Shown piece after piece: positions 7,985-14,025 of a stretch of 21,883 nucleotides of DNA. The notes beneath the pieces are model-generated. The model searched no databases. It saw nothing but the letters and a program-made list of their open reading frames with translations, and was not told the origin of the DNA. Origin of the DNA: Acidimicrobiia bacterium (GTDB lineage Bacteria > Actinomycetota > Acidimicrobiia > Spongiisociales > SHLN01). Positions within the stretch are counted from its first letter, which is position 1; every line of letters begins with the position of its first letter. The stretch lies in assembly GCA_004283105.1 (NCBI GenBank), contig SHLN01000010.1, positions 1 to 21,883 on the forward strand, written 5' to 3'. The position numbers and the translations under genes were made by a program.

Positions 7985-8808
7985 TGCCCGAGGGCCACAC
8001 CATCCACCGCCACGCCCGCACCCAGCGCGGGGCCATCGGCGGCCAGTTGATCCGGGCCGCATCGCCGCAAGGACGATTCGCCCATGGTGCCAAACGGCTC
8101 GACGGGCGGGTGCTGGAGGACATCGATGCCCACGGCAAGCATCTCTTCTACCGCTGGGAGGGCGGAGACACCCTCCACGTCCATCTCGGCCTGTTCGGCA
8201 AGTTCAAGCTCCACCGGGCGCCATCGCCCCCTCCTCCGTCCGAGAACACCCGGCTGACGATGTCGAGCGTTACGGCCACCGTCTATCTGGCCGGCCCCAC
8301 CATCTGCGAGCTCATCGACCCGCACCAGGAAGAGGCCCTGCGCGCTCGCCTCGGCCCGGACCCACTACGAAACGGGTCTCGCCGCGCCAAGCTCGCGGCC
8401 TTTCAAGCAAATCTGGCTCGCCGGCGGATCCCGATCGGTGCCGCCCTGCTCGATCAGCGGGTCATCGCCGGCATCGGCAACGTGTATCGGGCAGAAGTTC
8501 TCTTCCGCACCGGGATCGACCCACACCTTCCGGCCGCCGCGCTGGCTCCGCAGGCGGTCGAACGGTTGTGGTCCGAGAGCAGTCGCCAGCTCAAGCAGGG
8601 GGAGAAAGCAGGGCGAATCATTACCGTCGATCTCGGAGATGTGGGCGCCCGGCGTCGCACCGATCTGGCTCGAGGTGAGCGTCTCTATGCATACGGACGT
8701 ACCGGTGAGCCGTGCCGCCGCTGCGGGACCCCCATCTCTGCAACGGAGATGGCCAACCGCACCATCTGGTGGTGCAGCTCGTGCCAACCGGCAGGAGCGG
8801 GAACGTGA
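7984..8808 (+). CDS. nei: Fpg/Nei-family DNA glycosylase/AP lyase (Nei1-like)
   Basis: A 274-aa base-excision repair enzyme that removes oxidised bases and cleaves the abasic site. The N-terminus MPEGHTIHRHA supplies the catalytic Pro2 and Glu3, and Lys52 lies in AHGKHLFYRW. HVHLGLFGKFKL (65-76) matches mycobacterial Nei1 (Rv2464c type). The helix-two-turn-helix region holds LLDQRVIAGIGNVYRAEVLF (155-174), with Asn166. A C-terminal zinc finger has Cys244, Cys247, Cys264 and Cys267, so the protein is full length and apparently active. The similarity to Nei1 is from memory of that sequence, not a search. It overlaps its upstream neighbour by one base and the next gene by four (GTGA). Confidence 0.93.
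   Translation: MPEGHTIHRHARTQRGAIGGQLIRAASPQGRFAHGAKRLDGRVLEDIDAHGKHLFYRWEGGDTLHVHLGLFGKFKLHRAPSPPPPSENTRLTMSSVTATVYLAGPTICELIDPHQEEALRARLGPDPLRNGSRRAKLAAFQANLARRRIPIGAALLDQRVIAGIGNVYRAEVLFRTGIDPHLPAAALAPQAVERLWSESSRQLKQGEKAGRIITVDLGDVGARRRTDLARGERLYAYGRTGEPCRRCGTPISATEMANRTIWWCSSCQPAGAGT
8793..8797 (+). promoter_or_regulatory. Ribosome binding site for a GTG start
   Basis: AGGAG lies 7 nt before the GTG at 8805. It decides the start of the oxygenase gene, which has an in-frame ATG far upstream inside the glycosylase gene. Confidence 0.65.
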
Positions 8809-9761
8809 GCCGACTTGGCGACCTCCTGGACCGGTATCGAGACCGGGTGGTCAACTCGACGACGGATCTGTTTGCCCATGCGCCCTACCCGTTGGCCAAG
8901 ACTCTCGACTACCCGGGCGATCCCGGCCTGTGCGGCCCGGAATCGGTGACCTGGCCGGTGATCGGTGATGCGGCCGCCTTCATCGGCGGCATCCGCGCCC
9001 TCCTCATTCAGGCCGCCCACCCCGAGGTTGTGGCCGGTGTAAGCGACCATTCCCGCTACCGGGAAGATCCGCTCGGCCGGCTATCGCGCACCTCGGCCTA
9101 TGTCACGGCCACATCATTCGGCGCCATGCCGGAGGTGGAGGCGGCGGTGGCCATGGTGCGCCACGCTCATCGGCCGGTTCGGGGCGAGTCCCATCGCGGG
9201 CGTCCCTATCGCGCCGGTGCGCCGCCCCTGGCGGCCTGGGTTCACAATGCCCTCACCGACTCGTTCCTGCAGGCCTTCCAGTTCTACGGTCCGCGCCGGC
9301 TCTCAACGCCCGAGGCCGACCGGTTTGTGGCCGAGCAAACCGCCATCGGAGCCCTGCTCGGTGCCGGCCCGATGCCGGCAACTGCTGAGAGCCTCGCCGA
9401 TTGGCTCGCCCTGCATGAAGACATTGAGGCCTCGCCCGGGCTCGAGGCTGCGGTCGGCTTTGTCCGAAATCCACCACTGCCCTGGCACGTCAGGATTCCG
9501 TACCGCCTCATGTTTGTGGCGGCTGCGGCTACCGTCCCGCCTCGATTGCGCGAAGTCCTGGGCGTGCGGCGGATTCCCGGTGCCATCACTCTCGGACGTC
9601 TCATCATCGGGGCCTTGCGCTGGGCGCTCGGCTCGTCACCCTCATGGCATGTCTCTCTCGTCCGGGTCGGGGCACCGGTCCCGGAGGGCTTGTTCCGCCA
9701 GGCGTTGCCCACCGAGGGCCGCATCGACGAGAATGGTTCGATGCGAGGAACTGGAGCCTGA
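8805..9761 (+). CDS. DUF2236/MpaB-type oxygenase
   Basis: A 318-aa protein of the oxygenase MpaB/latex-clearing protein-like family (DUF2236), whose characterised members bind haem and oxidise lipids or rubber. The family core is visible: GPESVTWPVIGDAAAFIGGI (44-63), then LLIQAAHPEVVAGVSDHSRY, with His72 and His82 as candidate iron ligands. DPLGRLSRTSAYVTATSFG follows, and later AAWVHNALTDSFLQAF with His147. It starts with GTG in a 4-nt overlap with the glycosylase stop, with AGGAG upstream. The stop overlaps the ATG of the dehydrogenase by one base. The substrate cannot be told. No signal peptide is seen, so it should be cytoplasmic or membrane-associated through its hydrophobic segments. 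Confidence 0.87.
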   Translation: MSRLGDLLDRYRDRVVNSTTDLFAHAPYPLAKTLDYPGDPGLCGPESVTWPVIGDAAAFIGGIRALLIQAAHPEVVAGVSDHSRYREDPLGRLSRTSAYVTATSFGAMPEVEAAVAMVRHAHRPVRGESHRGRPYRAGAPPLAAWVHNALTDSFLQAFQFYGPRRLSTPEADRFVAEQTAIGALLGAGPMPATAESLADWLALHEDIEASPGLEAAVGFVRNPPLPWHVRIPYRLMFVAAAATVPPRLREVLGVRRIPGAITLGRLIIGALRWALGSSPSWHVSLVRVGAPVPEGLFRQALPTEGRIDENGSMRGTGA

Positions 9762-10756
9762 TGCGCGTCGCCGTCTACAGCAGTCATCCCTATGACGAGA
9801 CGTACCTGAGCCGCGCCAACGAAGCGGCTGGTCACGATCTCGTGTTCCTCGAATCGAGGCTCAAGCCCCGCACCGCCAAGCTCGCCGACGGGTTCGACGC
9901 AGTCTGCGCCTTCGTGAACGACGACCTGAGCGAACCGGTGCTGGAGGCACTGAACGGGCTCGGTATCCGCCATATCGCCTTGCGCAGCGCCGGCTTCAAT
10001 CACGTTGACCTCGAAATGGCCGGCCGGCTCGGCTTCACGGTGGCCCGGGTGCCCGCCTACTCACCGCACGCCGTCGCCGAGCACACCGTGGCACTGATGC
10101 TGGCCCTCAACCGTCAGATCCACAAGGCCTACACCCGGGTGCGCGACGGAAACTTCGCCCTCGACGGGTTGCTCGGTTTTGACCTGCACGGCCGCACCGT
10201 CGGTGTCATCGGTACCGGCACGATCGGTCAACGGGTGGCGGTCATCATGGCCGGGTTCGGCTGTCGCATCCTTGCCTACGACCCGTATCCGAACCCGTTG
10301 TGCGTCGATCTGGGCGTTGATTACGTCGAGTTGCCAGCGCTGTTTGCCGAGTCGGACATCGTGACGCTGCACACGCCGCTCACGCCCGAGACCCACCATC
10401 TCATCGACGCCGACACAGTGGCACTCATGAAGGACGGGGTGATGATCATCAACACCAGCCGGGGCGCTCTCGTCGACACACAGGCGGTCATCGACGGGCT
10501 CAAGTCGAGGAAAGTGGGATATCTCGGCCTCGACGTCTATGAAGAAGAAGGTGATCTGTTCTTCGAGAACTTGTCTGACCGCATCATCACCGACGACGTG
10601 TTCTCCCGGCTCCTCACCTTTCCCAACGTCATCATCACCGGCCATCAGGCCTTCTTCACCGCCGAGGCCCTGACGGGCATCGCCGAGACGACGATCGCCA
10701 ACCTCACGGCGTTCGACAACGGCTTTGCCTCAGGAAACGAGCTCGACCTGGGCTAG
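9761..10756 (+). CDS. ldhA: D-lactate dehydrogenase (D-2-hydroxyacid family)
   Basis: A 331-aa NAD-dependent D-2-hydroxyacid dehydrogenase that converts pyruvate to D-lactate with NADH. The NAD-binding loop GTGTIG is at 151-156, with Asp174 at the end of the second strand (AYDPYPNP). The catalytic triad is present: Arg234 in NTSRGALVDT, Glu263 in GLDVYEEEGDLFF, and His295 in TGHQAFFT. The EEGDLFFEN and DDVFSRLLTFPNV segments are characteristic of the LdhA branch rather than generic phosphoglycerate or formate dehydrogenases. It is the last gene of the four-gene operon and starts one base into the preceding stop. Its stop TAG is part of a CTAG that is also the stop of the gene on the other strand. 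Confidence 0.9.
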   Translation: MRVAVYSSHPYDETYLSRANEAAGHDLVFLESRLKPRTAKLADGFDAVCAFVNDDLSEPVLEALNGLGIRHIALRSAGFNHVDLEMAGRLGFTVARVPAYSPHAVAEHTVALMLALNRQIHKAYTRVRDGNFALDGLLGFDLHGRTVGVIGTGTIGQRVAVIMAGFGCRILAYDPYPNPLCVDLGVDYVELPALFAESDIVTLHTPLTPETHHLIDADTVALMKDGVMIINTSRGALVDTQAVIDGLKSRKVGYLGLDVYEEEGDLFFENLSDRIITDDVFSRLLTFPNVIITGHQAFFTAEALTGIAETTIANLTAFDNGFASGNELDLG

Positions 10757-11010
10757 TCCCCGCCCAGGAAGCGGGCGTAGTACTCGGGCCACGGCTCCGG
10801 GCTCTCGTCCTCGGCTTGCGCCTTCATCGCCCCCCACAGCAGGTAGACGATCTCGCTGCGGCTGAGGTCGCGGCCGAGGTGGGTCGGGAGCTCGTCCTCG
10901 AGGTAGTCGGCGTACCAGATGGCCCATTCCGGGTCGAAGCCGTTCGTTTCGATGTATGCCTGGTGGTGGGCCTTGCCGGTTTGCTGGAGAAGATCGGCCA
11001 ACTCGTGCAT
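10753..11010 (-). CDS. Small acidic conserved protein of unknown function
   Basis: An 85-aa acidic, soluble protein. The central stretch HHQAYIETNGFDPEWAIWYA, followed by DYLEDEL, looks like a recurrent bacterial family of short proteins (HQAFIETDGxDPEWPxWYADYL-type). The tail carries SEIVYLLWGAM and a tryptophan/tyrosine-rich PEPWPEYYARFL. No catalytic motif or known fold is recognised. The start ATG 11010 has no ribosome site, but a TAGGCT box lies 6 nt upstream, consistent with a leaderless transcript. Its stop overlaps the dehydrogenase stop in a shared CTAG. Confidence 0.75.
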   Translation of the reverse strand: MHELADLLQQTGKAHHQAYIETNGFDPEWAIWYADYLEDELPTHLGRDLSRSEIVYLLWGAMKAQAEDESPEPWPEYYARFLGGD

Positions 11011-11016
11011 GTGATC

Positions 11017-11022
11017 AGCCTA
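11017..11022 (-). promoter_or_regulatory. Candidate leaderless -10 box
   Basis: On the minus strand TAGGCT lies 6 nt before the ATG at 11010, so transcription should start close to the start codon. No -35 match was found. Confidence 0.45.
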
Positions 11023-11039
11023 CGTGATGGAGTCGGGCG

Positions 11040-11045
11040 TAGCAT
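11040..11045 (+). promoter_or_regulatory. Candidate leaderless -10 box
   Basis: TAGCAT lies 8 nt before the ATG at 11054. If real, it makes 11054 the start rather than the in-frame GTG 11024 or ATG 11027. Confidence 0.35.
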
Positions 11046-11053
11046 CCGGGCGC

Positions 11054-11230
11054 ATGCCCGACCCCTGCTGGCGCCGCGACCACGAAGTCCATCACAACAT
11101 CCTCGTCGACACCTCCACCGTGCCCACCCTGTTGGCCGATCACGGTGTTGAAGCTGAGGTCAAGGGTGCTTTCGGTGACGAGACCCTGCCCGTCGGGCTC
11201 AAGGCCGTCATCGGCCGCCGCCACGCCTAA
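11054..11230 (+). pseudogene. Possible C-terminal remnant of a methyltransferase
   Basis: A 58-codon open frame; in-frame starts at 11024 and 11027 would add up to ten residues. The product ends in TVPTLLADHGVEAEVKGAFG, then ETLPVGLKAVIGRRHA. This resembles the final helix and strands of class I SAM-dependent methyltransferases, while the SAM-binding core is absent. It may be a decayed remnant of a gene related to the intact methyltransferase that begins 9 nt downstream, or a small protein in its own right. Codon use looks normal and no ribosome site is seen. Homology is inferred from pattern only. Confidence 0.4.
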
Positions 11231-11233
11231 GGT
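11228..11233 (+). promoter_or_regulatory. Candidate leaderless -10 box
   Basis: TAAGGT lies 6 nt before the methyltransferase ATG at 11240. Its first three bases are also the stop codon of the short frame upstream. Confidence 0.45.
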
Positions 11234-11239
11234 CGGGCC

Positions 11240-11971
11240 ATGTACGGGGCATATGAGCGGTCCGCCGAGGTGTACGACGTGCTCTACGAGCAGCTCGTCG
11301 ACTACGACGTCAATGCCGAGCGGGTCGCCGGTCTGATCTATGAGCGACAGCCGCAGGCCGCCACCCTGCTCGAGGTAGCGAGCGGTACCGGTGCCTACCT
11401 CGAGCGATTGAGCCGGCGCTTCGAGGTGGTCGGACTCGATCGATCGCCACAGATGCTCCGGCGAGCCCGCCAGAAGTATCCCGACATCGAACTGGTTGAA
11501 GGCGACATGACCGGTTTCGACCTCGGCCGCCGGTTCGACGCAGTCGTGTGCCTGTTCTCCTCGATCGCCTACGTGCAGACGCTTGCGGCCCTGCGGTCCA
11601 CCATGAAATGCTTTGCCGACCACCTGAACCCGGGGGGCGTCGTGGTACTCGAGCCCTGGTTCCCGGCCGACCAGTGGGATGACGGCTATGTGGGGATCAT
11701 GTCGGCGCGCACCGAGGAGCTCGCCGTCGCCCGGTCGTCCACGTCGATCAGGGAGAGTGAGCGGAGCGTCATCCTCCGGTTCGGCTTTGCCGTCGCCTAT
11801 CCCGATGGCACCATTGACACGTTCGTCGAAGACCACCCGACGGGCCAGTTCACCGTCGACGAGCATCTGGTCGCGTTCACGGCCGCCGGACTCGCCGCCG
11901 ACTACGACCCGGAGGGACTCATGGGGAGAGGCCTGTATGTAGCCCGCAAGGATGGATCGCCCGTACCCTGA
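11240..11971 (+). CDS. Class I SAM-dependent methyltransferase
   Basis: A 243-aa methyltransferase with a complete Rossmann-type SAM core. Motif I, LLEVASGTGAYLERL, spans 43-57. The acidic residue closing the second strand is Asp67 in VVGLDRSPQML, GDMTGFDLGRRFDAVVCLFS follows, and the post-motif segment is LNPGGVVVLEPWF. The N-terminus YERSAEVYDVLYEQLVDY and the overall layout resemble the sugar N,N-dimethyltransferase branch (TylM1/DesVI-like), which uses SAM to methylate small molecules. No amino-sugar genes lie nearby, so the substrate is unknown. The last residues match the ending expected of the family (FTVDEHLVAFTAAGL). The transcript is likely leaderless from TAAGGT. Confidence 0.88.
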   Translation: MYGAYERSAEVYDVLYEQLVDYDVNAERVAGLIYERQPQAATLLEVASGTGAYLERLSRRFEVVGLDRSPQMLRRARQKYPDIELVEGDMTGFDLGRRFDAVVCLFSSIAYVQTLAALRSTMKCFADHLNPGGVVVLEPWFPADQWDDGYVGIMSARTEELAVARSSTSIRESERSVILRFGFAVAYPDGTIDTFVEDHPTGQFTVDEHLVAFTAAGLAADYDPEGLMGRGLYVARKDGSPVP

Positions 11972-12045
11972 GAGCGGATCAGGGCAGTGCCGGATTGTGG
12001 AACCGGCCGGGACGGCGCATGCTGAAGGCGTGAATCGAAGAAGTC

Positions 12046-12063
12046 GGCCGGCTGCCACCGGCC
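12046..12063 (+). promoter_or_regulatory. Leader hairpin just upstream of a ribosome site
   Basis: GGCCGG (12046-12051) and CCGGCC (12058-12063) form a perfect 6-bp stem with a 6-nt loop. It ends two bases before the GGGAGG ribosome site at 12066-12071. A further CCGGCCGG at 12003-12010 could pair with either arm, allowing alternative folds. A role in translation control is an inference. Confidence 0.35.
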
Positions 12064-12076
12064 CCGGGAGGTAAAC

Positions 12077-13762
12077 ATGTTCCTCATTTTCGGCGGGTTG
12101 TTCCAGCTGTTGTTCTGGGGTGCGGTCATATTCGGCATTGTGAAGCTCGTGCAGGGCGCCGGTTCACGCTCCGAGGATGCTCCCATGACGGTCAAGCGGC
12201 TCTTCGTTTTCGGCTCTCTGTATGCCGCCCTCCACGTTGCGGCGTGGGGTGTTGCCGGCCTCATTGCCGCTCTTGGTGAGGACGCGGCCGATCGGGGCGA
12301 ACAGGCGGCCGCTCCGCTCGCCATGACCGTCGTCGGCCTTCCCGTTCTCCTCTTGCTCGCCCGATGGGTGTGGCGCAGTCTTCCCGAGTTCCGGGACCGC
12401 GGCGCGGCGTTCAGTCTCTACCTCAATCTCTCCCTCGTGACGGCACTGGTTGTCGTCATGGTGGCCGCGGTCGCCGTGGCCGATTGGCTCGTCGGAGGGG
12501 CGTCCTATTCGGGGATCGCCGTCGGAGCCTTTACGGTATGGGCCCCGATCTGGGTCGTCCACTGGAGGCTGTTTCGCACCGAGCAGACATCCGTCTCCAA
12601 CTTCCACGTCTACGTCGGTGCTACCGCCGGCCTGGCCACCATGGCCGGGTTCGGTGGCGCCCTGCTCGGACGACTCCTGACCCGGCTTCTCGACTCAGGT
12701 ACCGACGTGGCCCTGACCTCTCGAACGCACGCCGATGTAGCCACCTGGCTCGTTGGATTTGCCGTCGGCGCGGCCGTGTTCGCCTGGTACTGGATCCAGA
12801 CCGGCATGCGGGAGCCACGCGACACGCTGTGGCACACCTATGTCGTCCTCATCGGAGTGCTCGGAGGCCTCATCACCGCCGTGACCGGTGCGGCCATCTC
12901 CCTCTACAGCCTCCTCCAATGGTGGTTCGGGGAATCCGACTACTCATCGGCCGTTCGCCATTTCGACACCTACCTGGTTCCCGCCGGGGGCGCCCTCGTC
13001 GTCGGTCTGATCGTATGGCTCTACCACCGGCGGGTGCTCGGGCCGGTCAGGGGCGACCGAACAGACGTCCACCGGGTGTACGACTACGTCGTGGCGGCGG
13101 TTGGTCTTGTGACCGCCGTCGTGGGCGTGATCATCCTCGTTATTGGATTCCAGGAGGCGGTGTTCCCGCCGGACGACAGCAGGGCCTCAGAGGCCAACAT
13201 GCTCCTCGGGGCGGTGACCGCCCTGGCGGTGGGCGTGCCGCTATGGGCCCAGGCGTGGCGCCGGATCAACCACGCTCGTCGGACCGACGATACGGCCGAG
13301 GTGGCCTCACCGGTGCGGCGCAGCTACCTGTTCGGCCTGGTAGGCGTCTCCGGGGTGATCGGGCTCGTCTCGCTCATCATCCTGCTCGTCGTAGTGTTCG
13401 GCGACCTGCTGGGGGAGGGGGGAGACCCGCTTCGTAACGACGTCCAGATCCCCATCGCCCTGCTCTTCGCCACCGGGGTGGTGGCCGTCTATCACTTCCT
13501 GCTCGTGCGGGAGGAACGAGACGTTGAGACGGCTCGGGAACATCCCAAGCACGTCATGCTCGTCACCGGCCACGACGAGCTGGCGGCCGCAGTTCGGGAG
13601 CTGACCGGTGCCCGCGTCACACTCCTCCATCGCCTCGACACCAACGGTGAGGCCGACGATCCTGCCGTGGTTTCGGCCGCCATCGAGAGTTCGGAGTACG
13701 ACGACCTTCTCGTCGTACCGGGCCCGGCCGGCGTCGTCGAGGTGATTCCGTACCGACGGTAG
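12077..13762 (+). CDS. Twelve-helix membrane protein of six repeated units
   Basis: A 561-aa membrane protein of the DUF5671 type; the function is unknown. I count six repeated units, each a pair of helices ending in a Trp- or Arg-rich cytoplasmic motif. They run from about residues 38, 107, 174, 248, 329 and 411. The second helix of each unit ends in variants of one pattern: LLARWVWRSL, WVVHWRLFR, FAWYWIQTG, IVWLYHRRV, LWAQAWRRI and VYHFLLVRE. The first helix of units 1, 2, 3, 4 and 5 is preceded by an aromatic (Phe or Tyr) near its start. About 75 soluble C-terminal residues follow (from 487). They have an alpha/beta look, with HVMLVTGHDELAAAVRELTG and YDDLLVVPGPAG. The start has a strong GGGAGG site 5 nt before ATG 12077, in contrast to the leaderless neighbours. 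Confidence 0.8.
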   Translation: MFLIFGGLFQLLFWGAVIFGIVKLVQGAGSRSEDAPMTVKRLFVFGSLYAALHVAAWGVAGLIAALGEDAADRGEQAAAPLAMTVVGLPVLLLLARWVWRSLPEFRDRGAAFSLYLNLSLVTALVVVMVAAVAVADWLVGGASYSGIAVGAFTVWAPIWVVHWRLFRTEQTSVSNFHVYVGATAGLATMAGFGGALLGRLLTRLLDSGTDVALTSRTHADVATWLVGFAVGAAVFAWYWIQTGMREPRDTLWHTYVVLIGVLGGLITAVTGAAISLYSLLQWWFGESDYSSAVRHFDTYLVPAGGALVVGLIVWLYHRRVLGPVRGDRTDVHRVYDYVVAAVGLVTAVVGVIILVIGFQEAVFPPDDSRASEANMLLGAVTALAVGVPLWAQAWRRINHARRTDDTAEVASPVRRSYLFGLVGVSGVIGLVSLIILLVVVFGDLLGEGGDPLRNDVQIPIALLFATGVVAVYHFLLVREERDVETAREHPKHVMLVTGHDELAAAVRELTGARVTLLHRLDTNGEADDPAVVSAAIESSEYDDLLVVPGPAGVVEVIPYRR

Positions 13763-13814
13763 GGAACAGAGGCCCGCCCGGTCTGGTTGAATGACTCACC
13801 GAAGCGCGATCATC

Positions 13815-13820
13815 AAGGAG
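13815..13820 (+). promoter_or_regulatory. Ribosome binding site for a TTG start
   Basis: AAGGAG lies 7 nt before TTG 13828. It selects this frame over two overlapping frames with ATG starts at 13787 and 13791, neither of which has such a site. Confidence 0.7.
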
Positions 13821-13827
13821 TACCGAG

Positions 13828-14025
13828 TTGGCAACCAGTCACTACTGCCACGGCAAATGGCGGTCGGGATCGGTGGGGTCTTGCCCCCGTCACGACAAAC
13901 TCGCGAAGAAGCAGACCAACGTCTACCGCGGCGTGGGCGAACCGGGGGGCCGGTCCAGTGCCCCCAAGGCTCCCAAGGCCCCCAAGGCCCCCAAGAGCGG
14001 GTCTTCCGAGCCCAAGAAGGGCTAA
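13828..14025 (+). CDS. Small basic Cys/His and Pro-Lys-rich peptide
   Basis: A 65-aa basic protein. The N-terminal third has His5, Cys7, His8, Cys19 and His22 (HYCHGKW ... SCPRHDK), which could bind a metal ion. The C-terminal third is a flexible tail with PKAPKAPKAPK followed by a Ser- and Lys-rich end, coded by a 9-bp tandem repeat. It starts with TTG, supported by AAGGAG. Third-position GC is high in this frame, and it ends in TAA directly next to the stop of the convergent ammonia-lyase gene. The two other frames here also stay open but lack a ribosome site. The Lys/Pro/Ala tail suggests nucleic-acid or ribosome contact; that is only an inference. Confidence 0.6.
   Translation: MATSHYCHGKWRSGSVGSCPRHDKLAKKQTNVYRGVGEPGGRSSAPKAPKAPKAPKSGSSEPKKG
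13963..13998 (+). repeat. Four-copy 9-bp tandem repeat in a coding region
   Basis: The unit CCCAAGGCC (Pro-Lys-Ala) occurs as CCCAAGGCT, CCCAAGGCC, CCCAAGGCC and a degenerate CCCAAGAGC. The unit keeps the reading frame, so copy number could vary without frameshift. Confidence 0.75.

Noticed and set aside
8712..8804. In-frame ATG 8712 as start of the DUF2236 gene
   Set aside because: It lies inside the zinc-finger part of the glycosylase gene; GTG 8805 has AGGAG and a GTGA overlap typical of this operon.
12364..13437. Open frame of 357 codons inside the six-repeat membrane gene, same strand
   Set aside because: The Arg/Gly-rich translation has no motif; the overlapping frame has continuous hydrophobic helices and a strong ribosome site.
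13963..13998. Short tandem repeat as a possible CRISPR-like or mobile repeat
   Set aside because: Nine-base units without spacers that keep the reading frame code for Pro-Lys-Ala; this is a protein repeat.
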